From: Gaiellasilicea sp963850995
GTDB lineage: Bacteria; Actinomycetota; Thermoleophilia; Gaiellales; Gaiellaceae
Direction: 5' to 3'
Assembly: GCA_963850995.1 (NCBI GenBank)
Contig: CAWKNQ010000004.1
Location: 186,001-250,000, forward strand
Length of the DNA stretch: 64,000 nt
The notes below the pieces were generated by a model. It had not been told where the DNA came from. It was given only the letters and a program-made list of their open reading frames with translations, and did not search any database. This document shows positions 32,109 to 42,468 of the stretch, one piece after another (positions within the stretch are counted from its first letter, which is position 1; every line of letters begins with the position of its first letter). The position numbers and the translations under genes are program-made.

Positions 32109-33482
32109 GTGAAGCATGGGCTCGCGACGCTCGTGTTCCTGATCGCGCTCGTCGCGGCCGCGCCCGGTCACGCATCGACACCGGTGCCCTGGTGCGGCAC
32201 GAGCGTCGCCAACCTCGACCGCGTCCCGGACACGACCCCGGGCTACGCCGTGCACGTCGCGTACGTGCACCTGGCGGGCACGCCCGACCGCTTCGTCGAG
32301 TGGGCTCCCCGAATCGTCGGCGACGTCACCGCGATCGACGCCTGGTGGCGGGCGCGGGACGGAGCTCGCGCTCCCCGGTTCGACCTCTTCGCGACGACGT
32401 GCGAGAGCGCGTTCGGTCAGCTCGACATCTCGAACGTGACGCTGCCACCGGGCGTCGGGGGCATCGACACCGTCTTCACCTCGCTCCGGTTCTTGCTCGC
32501 CGAGAATCACGGCTTCACCGAGGCGGAGAAGGCGTATCTCATCTATTTCGACGGCCCGACCGGACAGACGGCGCCTGCGGGCGCAGTCTGCGGGCAGGGC
32601 GGCTCCCGGACGTCGGGCCTGCCGGGTCTCGCGGCCGTCTTCCTCGACTCCTGCCTCGCGGAACCCAACGACACTCTGCGCCCGGTCGTGGCGGTGCACG
32701 AGCTGCTCCACGTCTTCGGCGCCGTCGGAGTCGGCGCGCCACACATCTGCCGAGGCGGGCACGTCTGCGACGTCCCGGAGGACGTGATGGCGGCCTCGCT
32801 GTCCGGCAACGAGCTCGAGGCGCTCCTCCTCGACGGCGGCCGCGACGACTACTACGACCATCCGGGCGCCTGGCTCGACGTGCGCGACTCGCTCTTCCTG
32901 GAGCGCCTCGACTCGCCGGACCGCGCGCCACCCTCGCCCCCGGCCGACCTCACCGCCACGAACGGCGCCACGCCTGGATTCGTCCGGCTCTCGTGGCGCC
33001 CGGCCACCGACGACGTCGGCCCGATCACCTATCGCATCTATCAGGACGGACGCTTCGACTCGGCCACGACGTCGACCTCGGCCATGCTCGGCGTCGACGA
33101 GGACGACACGAGCGCCTACTCCGTCCGCGCCGCAGACCCCGTCGGCCACCTCGGGCCGCTCCAGACGATCCGGTTCAGGCTCGGTCTCGGCATCGTCGAC
33201 GAGCGCGGCCGGCTCGTGCGCGACACGGTCCGGCCGCCTGCGATCAGCCGGGTCAGCGTCCGACGCACGGCGAAGGCCAACGTGCTCACGTGGCCCGCGG
33301 TCAAAGACGGCGGCGGACTCCGCGGCTATCGAGCGCGGCTCGGAACGAGGACGATCGCGCTGACGAAGCCCGCGCTGACGCTGGTCCGCGCCGGCGCGCG
33401 GACGCCGGTCTCACTCGCGGCGGTCGACCGCGCCGGCAACGTCGGCCCGACGATCACGGTCCCGCGAAGCCGGCTGCGCTAG
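32109..33482 (+). CDS. Secreted HExxH protein with fibronectin III-like domains
   Basis: 457 aa from GTG 32109. Signal peptide MKHGLATLVFLIALVAAAPGHAS. The N-terminal domain (about 25-265) contains VAVHELLHVFGAVG, an HExxH zinc-protease signature (about 197-210), with a downstream His (APHICRGGH) and four cysteines probably in disulfides. Residues about 275-365 (PPADLTATNGATPGFVRLSW...) are a fibronectin type III-like fold, and the last ~90 residues look like a second. I do not recognise the catalytic domain as a named family. It may be an exported metallopeptidase or an inactive relative; substrate unknown. The next gene, aconitase, begins 9 bases on. Confidence 0.68.
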   Translation: MKHGLATLVFLIALVAAAPGHASTPVPWCGTSVANLDRVPDTTPGYAVHVAYVHLAGTPDRFVEWAPRIVGDVTAIDAWWRARDGARAPRFDLFATTCESAFGQLDISNVTLPPGVGGIDTVFTSLRFLLAENHGFTEAEKAYLIYFDGPTGQTAPAGAVCGQGGSRTSGLPGLAAVFLDSCLAEPNDTLRPVVAVHELLHVFGAVGVGAPHICRGGHVCDVPEDVMAASLSGNELEALLLDGGRDDYYDHPGAWLDVRDSLFLERLDSPDRAPPSPPADLTATNGATPGFVRLSWRPATDDVGPITYRIYQDGRFDSATTSTSAMLGVDEDDTSAYSVRAADPVGHLGPLQTIRFRLGLGIVDERGRLVRDTVRPPAISRVSVRRTAKANVLTWPAVKDGGGLRGYRARLGTRTIALTKPALTLVRAGARTPVSLAAVDRAGNVGPTITVPRSRLR

Positions 33483-33491
33483 ATTCGAGGC

Positions 33492-36236
<2,745 letters not shown>

Positions 36237-36245
36237 CCTGACCCC

Positions 36246-36273
36246 TTGACATCTGACGTAACCCGGCTAGGGT
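36246..36273 (+). promoter_or_regulatory. Probable sigma70 promoter of the TPP-controlled operon
   Basis: A consensus -35 TTGACA (36246-36251) stands 16 bases ahead of TAGGGT (36268-36273), a plausible -10. It is the best promoter match in an otherwise very GC-rich intergenic region. Transcription would start near 36280, giving a leader of about 185 nt that contains two hairpins and the TPP aptamer. Confidence 0.55.
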
Positions 36274-36283
36274 GACCGCCCTT

Positions 36284-36358
36284 CCGCGGCGACGGGGTCT
36301 CGCCGCGGGCTAGGAGGGGCAGACGGGGCGCCGAGAGGCGCCCCGCCCCGTTCCCTAG
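36284..36358 (+). ncRNA. Structured leader: two strong hairpins upstream of TPP aptamer
   Basis: Hairpin 1: CCGCGGCGA (36284-36292) with TCGCCGCGG (36300-36308), 9 bp, 7-nt loop. Hairpin 2: outer CTAGG (36310-36314)/CCTAG (36354-36358) and inner GGGGCGCC (36325-36332)/GGCGCCCC (36337-36344) closed by a GAGA tetraloop. They may be the aconitase terminator or part of the riboswitch leader. There is no U tract. Confidence 0.5.
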
Positions 36359-36379
36359 TTGGTTGGCCATCTAGAGTTC

Positions 36380-36455
36380 GCCGTACCGGGGTGCCTCGTG
36401 GAGGCTGAGATCACACCCGTAGAACCTGATCCGGTTCGCACCGGCGAAGGGAGTG
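36380..36455 (+). ncRNA. TPP riboswitch (THI element)
   Basis: All conserved segments are in order: CCGGGGTGCC (36387-36396), GGCTGAGATCACACCC (36403-36418), GAACCTGATCCGGTT (36422-36436), CACCGGCGAAGGGAG (36439-36453). This matches the thiamine pyrophosphate aptamer. The final AAGGGAG is also the best Shine-Dalgarno sequence for the TTG start 10-11 bases later, so thiamine pyrophosphate binding would hide the ribosome site, giving translational repression. No terminator follows the aptamer. Confidence 0.92.
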
Positions 36456-36463
36456 AAGAACCG

Positions 36464-37777
36464 TTGGAGCAAAGGCCCTCGTGGGGAATCGAGCCGGTGC
36501 CTGCGCGTCTCCGTGTGCTGGGACTCGTCGACACGGGCCTCCTCTGGGGGAACCTCGGCGTCTCGCTCCTCGTGCTCGTCGCGGGCACGTACCTCGTCCC
36601 CGCGCTCTCGCTGCCGCAGGCGTTCCTGGCCATCGGCATCGGCAGCCTGATCGGGAACGCGATGCTCGGCGTGGCGGCGATGATCGGCGCCGACGCGCGC
36701 GTCCCCTCGATGGTGCTGATGCGGGCGCCGCTCGGCCTCCGGGGGTCGTGGGGGCCGACGGTCCTGAACGCGGCCCAGTGCGTCGGCTGGTCGATCTTCG
36801 AGCTACTGATCATCGCCACAGCCGTTGCGGCCCTCTCGGACGAGCTCTTCGGCTTCCGCGCGCAGTGGCTCTGGACCCTCGTCTTCGGCGGCGTCGCGCT
36901 CGCGATGGCGCTGCTCGGGCCGATCGACTTCGTGCGCAAGGTCGTTCGCAAGTACGCCGTCTGGGCCGTGCTCGCGTCGCTTCTTTACCTGACCTGGTGG
37001 GCGCTCGACGGCTCCGGCTTCGGCGACCTCTGGAGCCGGGAGGGCGAGGGCGGCTCGTCCGTGCTCGAGGGCGTCGACCTCGTCGTCGCGATCACGGTCT
37101 CCTGGATCCCGCTCGTCGCCGACTACACGCGCTTCAGCCGTGGCCGCAGCGCGGCGTTCTGGGGCACGGCAGTGGGTTACTTCGTAGCGAGCGCCTGGCT
37201 CTGGCTGCTCGGCGCCGTCCTCTTCTTCTCCCGCGACATCACGGATCCGGCTGCGCTGCCGGTCGCGGTGGCCGCGGGCGGGCTCGGCGCCGTCCTGGCG
37301 CTCCTGGCCGTCACCGTCGACGAGACAGACGAAGCCTTCGCGAACGTCTACTCGACGGCGGTCTCGATCCAGAACGTCGCGCCGCAGCTGCCGCAGCGCC
37401 GGCTGCTCGTCGCGGTCGCGGCCGTGGCGACGCTCGGCGCGCTCACGATCGACCTGCTCGCGTACGAAAGCTTCCTGATCCTGCTCGGCTCGTTCTTCGT
37501 TCCCCTCTTCGGCGTGCTGCTGGCCGACTGGCTCGCCGCAGGCGCCCGCTACGTCCCTCACGACGTCTTCGCCGGCCCGGCGGTGCGCTGGGGGATGCTC
37601 GCCGCCTGGATCGCAGGGTTCGCGCTGTACCAGTGGCTCCACCCGGTCGGCCCGTCCTGGTGGGTCGACACGATCGGGGAGCCGCCGGATCTCGGCATCG
37701 GCGCGACGCTGCCGAGCTTCGCGCTCTCGTTCGTCCTTGCCGGAGCCATCGCCCTCGTGGGCAAGCGCCGCATCTAG
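36464..37777 (+). CDS. cytX: NCS1-family permease, CytX-like (hydroxymethylpyrimidine)
   Basis: 437 aa from TTG 36464, chosen because AGGGAG (36448-36453) is 10 bases ahead and no ATG or GTG lies nearby. About twelve membrane helices, e.g. LGVSLLVLVAGTYLVPAL, LIGNAMLGVAAMIGADARVP, and SWIPLVADYTRFSRG, the last being a cation/substrate motif of the cytosine/uracil/thiamine/allantoin (NCS1) family. The TPP riboswitch directly ahead identifies it as the CytX-type transporter of hydroxymethylpyrimidine or another thiamine precursor. The next gene, a PfkB kinase, follows after 9 bases. Confidence 0.86.
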   Translation: MEQRPSWGIEPVPARLRVLGLVDTGLLWGNLGVSLLVLVAGTYLVPALSLPQAFLAIGIGSLIGNAMLGVAAMIGADARVPSMVLMRAPLGLRGSWGPTVLNAAQCVGWSIFELLIIATAVAALSDELFGFRAQWLWTLVFGGVALAMALLGPIDFVRKVVRKYAVWAVLASLLYLTWWALDGSGFGDLWSREGEGGSSVLEGVDLVVAITVSWIPLVADYTRFSRGRSAAFWGTAVGYFVASAWLWLLGAVLFFSRDITDPAALPVAVAAGGLGAVLALLAVTVDETDEAFANVYSTAVSIQNVAPQLPQRRLLVAVAAVATLGALTIDLLAYESFLILLGSFFVPLFGVLLADWLAAGARYVPHDVFAGPAVRWGMLAAWIAGFALYQWLHPVGPSWWVDTIGEPPDLGIGATLPSFALSFVLAGAIALVGKRRI

Positions 37778-37786
37778 AGTCCTCGC

Positions 37787-38572
37787 GTGCGCGGCGTCGC
37801 GGTGATCGGGAACCTCACGCGGGACACGATCGACGGCGGCCCGTCCCGGGTCGGCGGCGCGCCGTTCCACGCGGCGCGGGCGTTGCGGCTGCTCGGCGGC
37901 GGCTCGAGGATCGTCGCCCGTTGCGCTGCGGCCGACCGGCGATCGCTCGTCGGCCCGCTCGCCGCGCTCGGCGTGCCCTTCGCGTGGCTGCCGTCGCCCA
38001 CGACGACGACATTCGAGATCACGTACGCCGGCGAGGAGCGCGTGATGACGATCGCCGACCCGGGCTCGCCCTGGACGCTCGAGGACGTTCGGACTGTCGG
38101 CCGCGCGGAGTGGGTGCAGGTCGGTGCGCTGACGCGCGCAGACTTCTCGCCCTCGGTGCTCGCCGCGCTCGCGCGCGACCGCCGGCTGGCGCTCGACGGG
38201 CAGGCGCTCGTCCGGCCGGGCGTCGCCGGGCCGCTCGTCCTCGACGGCGACTTCGACGTCGCGATCCTGCGCTCGCTGACCGTCCTGAAGCTGAACGAGG
38301 AGGAGCTCGAGACGCTGGGCGGCGAGGAAGAGGTCTCGGCACACGGCATTCCCGAGCTCGTGCTCACCCGCGGCTCGACGGGGGCGACGCTGATCGCCGG
38401 CGGCGTCCGCGAGCACGTTCCCGTCCGGCGCGTCGAGACAGCCGACCCGACGGGAGCCGGGGACGCGTTCCTGGCCGCGTACGTGTGGTCGCGCGCGTCC
38501 GGCCACCGCCCGCTCTCTGCCGCGCGGCACGCCGCCACGGTCGCGGCGCGGGCGCTCGAGCTGGCCGCGTGA
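37787..38572 (+). CDS. PfkB-family carbohydrate/nucleoside kinase
   Basis: 261 aa from GTG 37787. The ribokinase fold is shown by VIGNLTRDTIDG and VGGAPFHAARALRLLG at the N-terminus, FDVAILRSLTVLKLNEEELETLG, LVLTRGSTGATLI and the anion-hole/catalytic motif ETADPTGAGDAFLAAY (catalytic Asp). Slightly short for the family. Behind a TPP riboswitch and CytX it may phosphorylate the imported pyrimidine alcohol or a related precursor, but ThiD has a different motif set; the substrate is inferred from context. Confidence 0.82.
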   Translation: MRGVAVIGNLTRDTIDGGPSRVGGAPFHAARALRLLGGGSRIVARCAAADRRSLVGPLAALGVPFAWLPSPTTTTFEITYAGEERVMTIADPGSPWTLEDVRTVGRAEWVQVGALTRADFSPSVLAALARDRRLALDGQALVRPGVAGPLVLDGDFDVAILRSLTVLKLNEEELETLGGEEEVSAHGIPELVLTRGSTGATLIAGGVREHVPVRRVETADPTGAGDAFLAAYVWSRASGHRPLSAARHAATVAARALELAA

Positions 38573-38973
38573 TCGCGCGGGCCCGCACCGTCGAAGGCGT
38601 ATTCGACCTCGACGTCGAGACGGAGGTCGTGCTCGGGGAGGTCGACGATGCGGTCGACCACGAGCGCCTCGAGCTCGAGCTGCCCAGGCTGGTGGCTGCC
38701 TCGGCGGGCGGCGCAACGGTCGTCGCGCTCGTCGACCGCCGGCCGCCGCTCCTCGTCTCGTGGGACGCCGGCGCTACCTGGACCGAGGCCGGCGGGGGCC
38801 TGCCGGCCGGGTTCGACGTCGCCGTCGACCCGGACGACCCGGACCGGGTGCTCTTCGCGGCTCGGAACCGCGTCTACCTCTCGACGGACGGCGGCCGGTT
38901 CTGGCGTGCGCTCGCGCCCGAGCTGCCGGACATCGAGGCGGTCGCCTGGGCTGAACGGCCTACGGAAGCCTGA
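38569..38973 (+). CDS. Small Asp-box (BNR-like) protein
   Basis: 134 aa from GTG 38569 (GTGA overlap with the kinase). Two Asp-box motifs, VSWDAGATWTEAGGGLP (about 65-80) and LSTDGGRFWRALAPELP (about 104-120), the S-x-D-x-G-x-x-W turn of beta-propeller repeats; only two blades' worth is present, so it is a fragment or a small stand-alone fold. No signal peptide. It ends in a 14-base overlap with the convergent PhzF gene. Function unknown; third gene of the TPP-controlled unit. Confidence 0.68.
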   Translation: MIARARTVEGVFDLDVETEVVLGEVDDAVDHERLELELPRLVAASAGGATVVALVDRRPPLLVSWDAGATWTEAGGGLPAGFDVAVDPDDPDRVLFAARNRVYLSTDGGRFWRALAPELPDIEAVAWAERPTEA

Positions 38974-39808
38974 ACTCGCCGCGCGCGACGACGACCGCGG
39001 AGCCGCCGACCTCGACCGACTCGATCTCCTCCCCCGCTCCGGTCGCCCGGGCGAAGAGCGTCGACGGCCGCCCGATCTCCGTCCCCTGCTCGATCTCGAG
39101 CAGCTCGCCCCACGGCACGACGCCGTGGCGCGCGAGGTGACAGGCGAGCGGCCCTGCCGCCGACCCAGTCGCAGGATCCTCGGCGACCCCGGCCCGCGGC
39201 CCGAACATCCGCACCTTCCAGCTCGTCCCGGCACCTGCGAATGCGACGGCGCCGACCAGGTCGAGCTCGGCGAGCGCGCCGAGATCCGGCCTCAGCCCGG
39301 CGACGTCCTTCTTGGCCGGGAGCTTCACGTACGCAAAGCGGACGCCGTTGTCGTACATCTCGACCGGCAGCTCGGACTCAGCAACTCCGAGCGCGGCCAG
39401 GAGCTCATCCGCGCGGTCGAACGGCACGACGCTGGGCACCGGCTGCGTCATCCGTCCGAAGACGATCCGGCCCGACTCGTCGCGGTCGAGCTCGACCGGC
39501 ACCATCCCTCTCCCGGTCTCGAGCGCGATCACGCCGAGCTGCAGCGGCGCTCCGAGGACGAAGGCGGCGCCGAGGCAGGGATGCCCGGCGAAGGGAATCT
39601 CCGTGCGGGGCGTGAAGATGCGCAGCCGGACCGTGCCGCCTTCGCGCGGCGGCAGCACGAAGACGGTCTCTGACAGCCCGAGCTCGTGCGCCAGCTCCTG
39701 CATCGTGACCTCGTCGAGGTCGCGGGCGTCGGTGAAGACGGCCAGCTGGTTGCCCGCGAGCGGCCGGTCGGTGAAGACGTCCGCGAGCACGTAGCGGAAC
39801 GAGCGCAC
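38960..39808 (-). CDS. PhzF-family isomerase/epimerase
   Basis: 282 aa from GTG 39808. PhzF marks: YVLADVFTDRPLAGNQLAVF at the start, with the conserved Gly-Asn, TVRLRIFTPRTEIPFAGHPCLGAAFVL (catalytic Glu/GHP region) and VAEDPATGSAAGPLACHL in the second half-barrel. Relatives isomerise dihydro-hydroxyanthranilate or other enoate substrates by acid-base chemistry. No phenazine genes accompany it, so it is a general family member of unknown substrate. Divergent from SixA, with 25 bases between starts. Confidence 0.87.
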   Translation of the reverse strand: MRSFRYVLADVFTDRPLAGNQLAVFTDARDLDEVTMQELAHELGLSETVFVLPPREGGTVRLRIFTPRTEIPFAGHPCLGAAFVLGAPLQLGVIALETGRGMVPVELDRDESGRIVFGRMTQPVPSVVPFDRADELLAALGVAESELPVEMYDNGVRFAYVKLPAKKDVAGLRPDLGALAELDLVGAVAFAGAGTSWKVRMFGPRAGVAEDPATGSAAGPLACHLARHGVVPWGELLEIEQGTEIGRPSTLFARATGAGEEIESVEVGGSAVVVARGEFRLP

Positions 39809-39833
39809 GGCCCTGAATCTATCCTCCGCAGCC

Positions 39834-40211
39834 GTGCGCCTCTTCCTCGTCCGCCACGCCCACGCCGAGCCCGGCGATCCCGACGAGCTGCGGCCGCTGA
39901 GCGAGCGCGGGCGCGAGGAAGCCCGCGCGCTCGCCGAGCGGCTGGATGCCGCGGCGCCGGAGCTCGTCGTCACGAGCCCGCTCCTCCGCGCCCGGGAGAC
40001 CGCCGCGGCGATCGCGAGCGCGACCGGAGCCGAGCTGCGGATCGACGAGCGGCTCGCGCCGGGCGCGACCGCCGAGGACGTCCTCGCCGCCGCCGACGGC
40101 GCCACGGTGGTCGTCGTCGGCCACCAGCCGGACTGCTCGGAGATCGCGCACGCGCTCGCCGGCAGGGAGATCGACTTCCCGACCGCCGGGCACGCCGTGA
40201 TCGACCTGTGA
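39834..40211 (+). CDS. sixA: SixA-like phosphohistidine phosphatase
   Basis: 125 aa from GTG 39834. Histidine phosphatase family: LVRHAHAEPG (RHG-type catalytic His), LVVTSPLLRARETAAAI with the second Arg, and VVVVGHQPD with the second His. The short length fits the SixA subfamily, which dephosphorylates phosphohistidine in phosphotransfer proteins. Its stop overlaps the start of an ABC ATPase gene by 4 bases (GTGA). Confidence 0.86.
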   Translation: MRLFLVRHAHAEPGDPDELRPLSERGREEARALAERLDAAAPELVVTSPLLRARETAAAIASATGAELRIDERLAPGATAEDVLAAADGATVVVVGHQPDCSEIAHALAGREIDFPTAGHAVIDL

Positions 40212-41056
40212 ACGCGATCTCGGTCCGCGGCCTGCGCAAGTCGTACGCCGAGGTCGAGGCGGTGCGCGGGATCGACTTCGACGTCGAGGCGGGCGAGGTC
40301 TTCGGTCTCCTCGGCCCGAACGGCGCCGGCAAGACGACGACGGTCGAGATCCTCGAGGGCTACCGGCAGCGCGACGCCGGCGAGGTCACCGTGCTCGGCT
40401 TCGACCCCGGACGCGTCGAACGCGCCTTCCGCGAGCGGATCGGCGTCGTCCTCCAGCAGTCCGAGCTCTGGCCGCAGCTGACCGTCCGCGAGATCCACCG
40501 CATCTTCGCGGGCTATTACAAGCGGCCGCGCGACGTGGACGAGGTGATCGGGCTCGTCGGGCTCGAGGAGAAGCGCGACAACCAGGTGAAGACGCTCTCC
40601 GGTGGCCAGAAGCGGCGGCTCGACCTCGGCGTCGCGCTCGTCGGCGACCCTGAGCTCGTCTTCCTCGACGAGCCGACCACCGGCTTCGATCCCGCGGCCA
40701 GGCGGAACGCCTGGAAGCTCGTCCGCTCGCTGCGCGAGCTCGGCAAGACCGTGCTCCTGACGACGCACTACCTCGACGAGGCGCAGCAACTGGCCGACCG
40801 GGTCGCCGTCCTGCGGGCAGGCGAGATCGTGAAGTTGGGCAAGCCCTCGGAGCTGATCGCCCGAACGACGGCGCAGATCCGCTACGTCGCGGACGGCGAG
40901 GAGGTCGTGCTCGAGACCGACGAGCCGACGCGGACGCTGCACGAGCTCACGGCGAAGGCGCTCGCCGACGGCGTCGAGCTGGAAGGGCTGGAGGTGCGGC
41001 GCGCGACGCTCGAGGACGTCTATCTCGAGCTCGTCGACGAGGAGGGCGGCACGTGA
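40208..41056 (+). CDS. ABC-2 exporter ATP-binding subunit
   Basis: 282 aa from GTG 40208. Walker A GPNGAGKTTTVEI, signature LSGGQKRRLDLGVAL, Walker B LVFLDEPTTGFDP, H-loop TTHYLDEAQQL. The C-terminal part (about 225-282) is the regulatory tail usual in DrrA/CcmA-type exporters. It powers the permease encoded 148 bases further on; the gap, unusual for this operon, holds a large hairpin. The exported compound is unknown. Confidence 0.86.
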   Translation: MNAISVRGLRKSYAEVEAVRGIDFDVEAGEVFGLLGPNGAGKTTTVEILEGYRQRDAGEVTVLGFDPGRVERAFRERIGVVLQQSELWPQLTVREIHRIFAGYYKRPRDVDEVIGLVGLEEKRDNQVKTLSGGQKRRLDLGVALVGDPELVFLDEPTTGFDPAARRNAWKLVRSLRELGKTVLLTTHYLDEAQQLADRVAVLRAGEIVKLGKPSELIARTTAQIRYVADGEEVVLETDEPTRTLHELTAKALADGVELEGLEVRRATLEDVYLELVDEEGGT

Positions 41057-41204
41057 CTCGCCTCACGTTCCTGGGGCGCCGCTCGCGGTGCGTAGGCCGG
41101 TGGAACAGTACGGAGGTACGGGCCGCCGGCTGGAGCGCCGCGAGCGGCGTCAGCCTTTCGCGGAGCCCGGCTCCGCCGGGCGGGAGCGAAAGGCGGCCAG
41201 GGAC
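41057..41204 (+). repeat. Hairpin-rich insert between ABC ATPase and permease
   Basis: CCTTTCGC (41154-41161) pairs with GCGAAAGG (41186-41193); inside, GCCCGG/CCGGGC flank CTCCG. A preceding GCCGC-GA-GCGGC stem sits at about 41136-41147. The stretch can be read as a 51-residue Arg/Ser-rich peptide from the GTGA at 41053 to 41208, but composition does not look coding. It resembles a short intercistronic palindromic repeat. Confidence 0.5.
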
Positions 41205-41942
41205 GTGAGTCTCTGGGTGCACCAGCTCAAGGCCGAGCAGCTGATCTTCTGGCGCAGCCGCGAGGCGGCGATCTTCGTCTTCCTCTTCCCGCCGCTCCTC
41301 TTCGTCCTGCTCGCGTCCGTCTTCGGCGAGAGCGGCGAGGACGTGAGCGAGCTCGTCGCCGGCCTGATCGGCTACGCCGTCGCGAACACGGCCCTCGGCG
41401 GCCTCGCGATCGCGCTCGTGATCCGGCGCGAGTACGGGATCCTGAAGCGGATCCGCTCGACGCCGCTGCCCGCGCCGCTCTACCTCGCGACCGTCCTGAT
41501 CTCAAACCTGATCGTCCTCGCGCTCCAGTCGCTCGTCGTCCTCGCGCTCGGCGTCGGGCTCTTCGACGCCGACCTCCCCGACCAGCCGCTCTCGTTCCTG
41601 CTCGCGGTCCTGCTCGGCGGCGTCGCCTTCACAGGGCTCGGTCTCGCGACGGCCGCCCTCGTCCGGTCGGCGGAGTCGGTCGCGGCCGTCGTCAACGTGA
41701 TCATCCTGCCGATGTCGTTTCTCTCCGGTGCCTTCGGCTCGGCCGACGCGCTCCCGCGGGTGCTCGAAATCGTCGCGGACGTCCTCCCGCTCAAGTACCT
41801 GATCGAGCTCGTCCTCGGTACCTACGTGGAAGGCGAGACGATCGCCGACCACCCCGGCGCCGTCGCGATGCTCGCGATCTGGGGCGCGGCCGGCTACCTC
41901 GTCGCGTGGCGGCGCTTCGGGTGGGAGCCGCGCGAGCGTTAG
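41205..41942 (+). CDS. ABC-2 type permease
   Basis: 245 aa from GTG 41205 with AGGGA just ahead. About six membrane segments (near 17-40, 50-72, 95-120, 130-155, 165-182, 215-235). The ABC-2 pattern LPMSFLSGAFGSADALPRVLEIVADVLPLKYLIE before the last helix is clear. It pairs with the ATPase at 40208. The break of tight coupling by the 148-base insert is notable. A longer upstream reading (from 41088) is Arg/Gly-rich and unlikely to be translated. Confidence 0.84.
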   Translation: MSLWVHQLKAEQLIFWRSREAAIFVFLFPPLLFVLLASVFGESGEDVSELVAGLIGYAVANTALGGLAIALVIRREYGILKRIRSTPLPAPLYLATVLISNLIVLALQSLVVLALGVGLFDADLPDQPLSFLLAVLLGGVAFTGLGLATAALVRSAESVAAVVNVIILPMSFLSGAFGSADALPRVLEIVADVLPLKYLIELVLGTYVEGETIADHPGAVAMLAIWGAAGYLVAWRRFGWEPRER

Positions 41943-41973
41943 AGGCCGGGGCGAGGCGGGCAGGAAGACTGGC

Positions 41974-42279
41974 ATGCAAGACGCCCCACTCGCATTCGTG
42001 GACGACAACGGCGACGTCCGGGTCAACTTCGGCGTCTTCGCCGGCCGTGAGGCCACGCCCGCCGAGATCGACGAGCTCGCGCGCGTGCTGCTCGAGGACG
42101 CCGAATCGGTGACGATCGTCGCCGAGCGCCGCTACGTCGTCGACCGCGAGCGGGAGGCGTCGGTGCACCAGGTCCGGGTCGAGCTGGCCTGGCAGCCTCC
42201 CGAACCTGTGCTCGCGGTCGTCCGGCGCTGGACGCAGGACTGCATCGCCGACCGCACCGTCGAGATCGAAGGAGCCTGA
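41974..42279 (+). CDS. Uncharacterised small protein
   Basis: 101 aa from ATG 41974. No family recognised. It starts MQDAPLAFVDDNGDVRVNFG, with a helix EIDELARVLLEDAESV and strands VTIVAERRYVVDRE and VHQVRVELAW, an alpha/beta pattern like an ACT or small-molecule-binding fold. No signal or membrane segment. It follows the exporter by 31 bases and its stop lies at the very edge of a palindromic element. Confidence 0.6.
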   Translation: MQDAPLAFVDDNGDVRVNFGVFAGREATPAEIDELARVLLEDAESVTIVAERRYVVDREREASVHQVRVELAWQPPEPVLAVVRRWTQDCIADRTVEIEGA

Positions 42280-42442
42280 GAGCTCGGTTCAGAATGAGCT
42301 TCGTCGCCGGGGTGCTCCGGGTGGTGCGAGCGCAAGGACGCAGGGAGCCTCGATAGCTGAAGCTATCGGGGCGACTGAGGACGCGGCGATCGTGCCGCCC
42401 GGGGCGGCCCGGCGACACAAGGCTTATTTTGAACCGGGCTCT
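42279..42442. mobile_element. MITE-like palindromic element, about 160 bp
   Basis: The left end AGAGCTCGGTTCAGAATGAGC (42279-42299) is matched, as reverse complement, by AGAGCCCGGTTCAAAATAAGC at the right end (42442-42422), with only 3 differences in 21. The similarity continues inward (GTCGCCGGG on both strands), and the centre is GATAGCT-GA-AGCTATC (42352-42367). The whole element can fold into one imperfect hairpin. It carries no gene. It sits between an uncharacterised gene and typA, 26 bases before the typA start. Confidence 0.72.
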
Positions 42443-42468
42443 TAGCCGCCGGCGGCTACCCTGCCGCG

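Noticed and set aside
36481..38568. Long plus-strand frame overlapping cytX and the kinase (leading into the Asp-box gene frame)
   Set aside because: Only the last part (from 38569) has protein-like composition and motifs; the rest is Arg/Gly-rich shadow of the membrane protein and kinase genes.
41053..41208. 51-codon gene between exporter ATPase and permease
   Set aside because: Although GTGA-coupled, the peptide is Ser/Arg/Pro-rich and derives from hairpin arms; treated as an insert rather than a gene.
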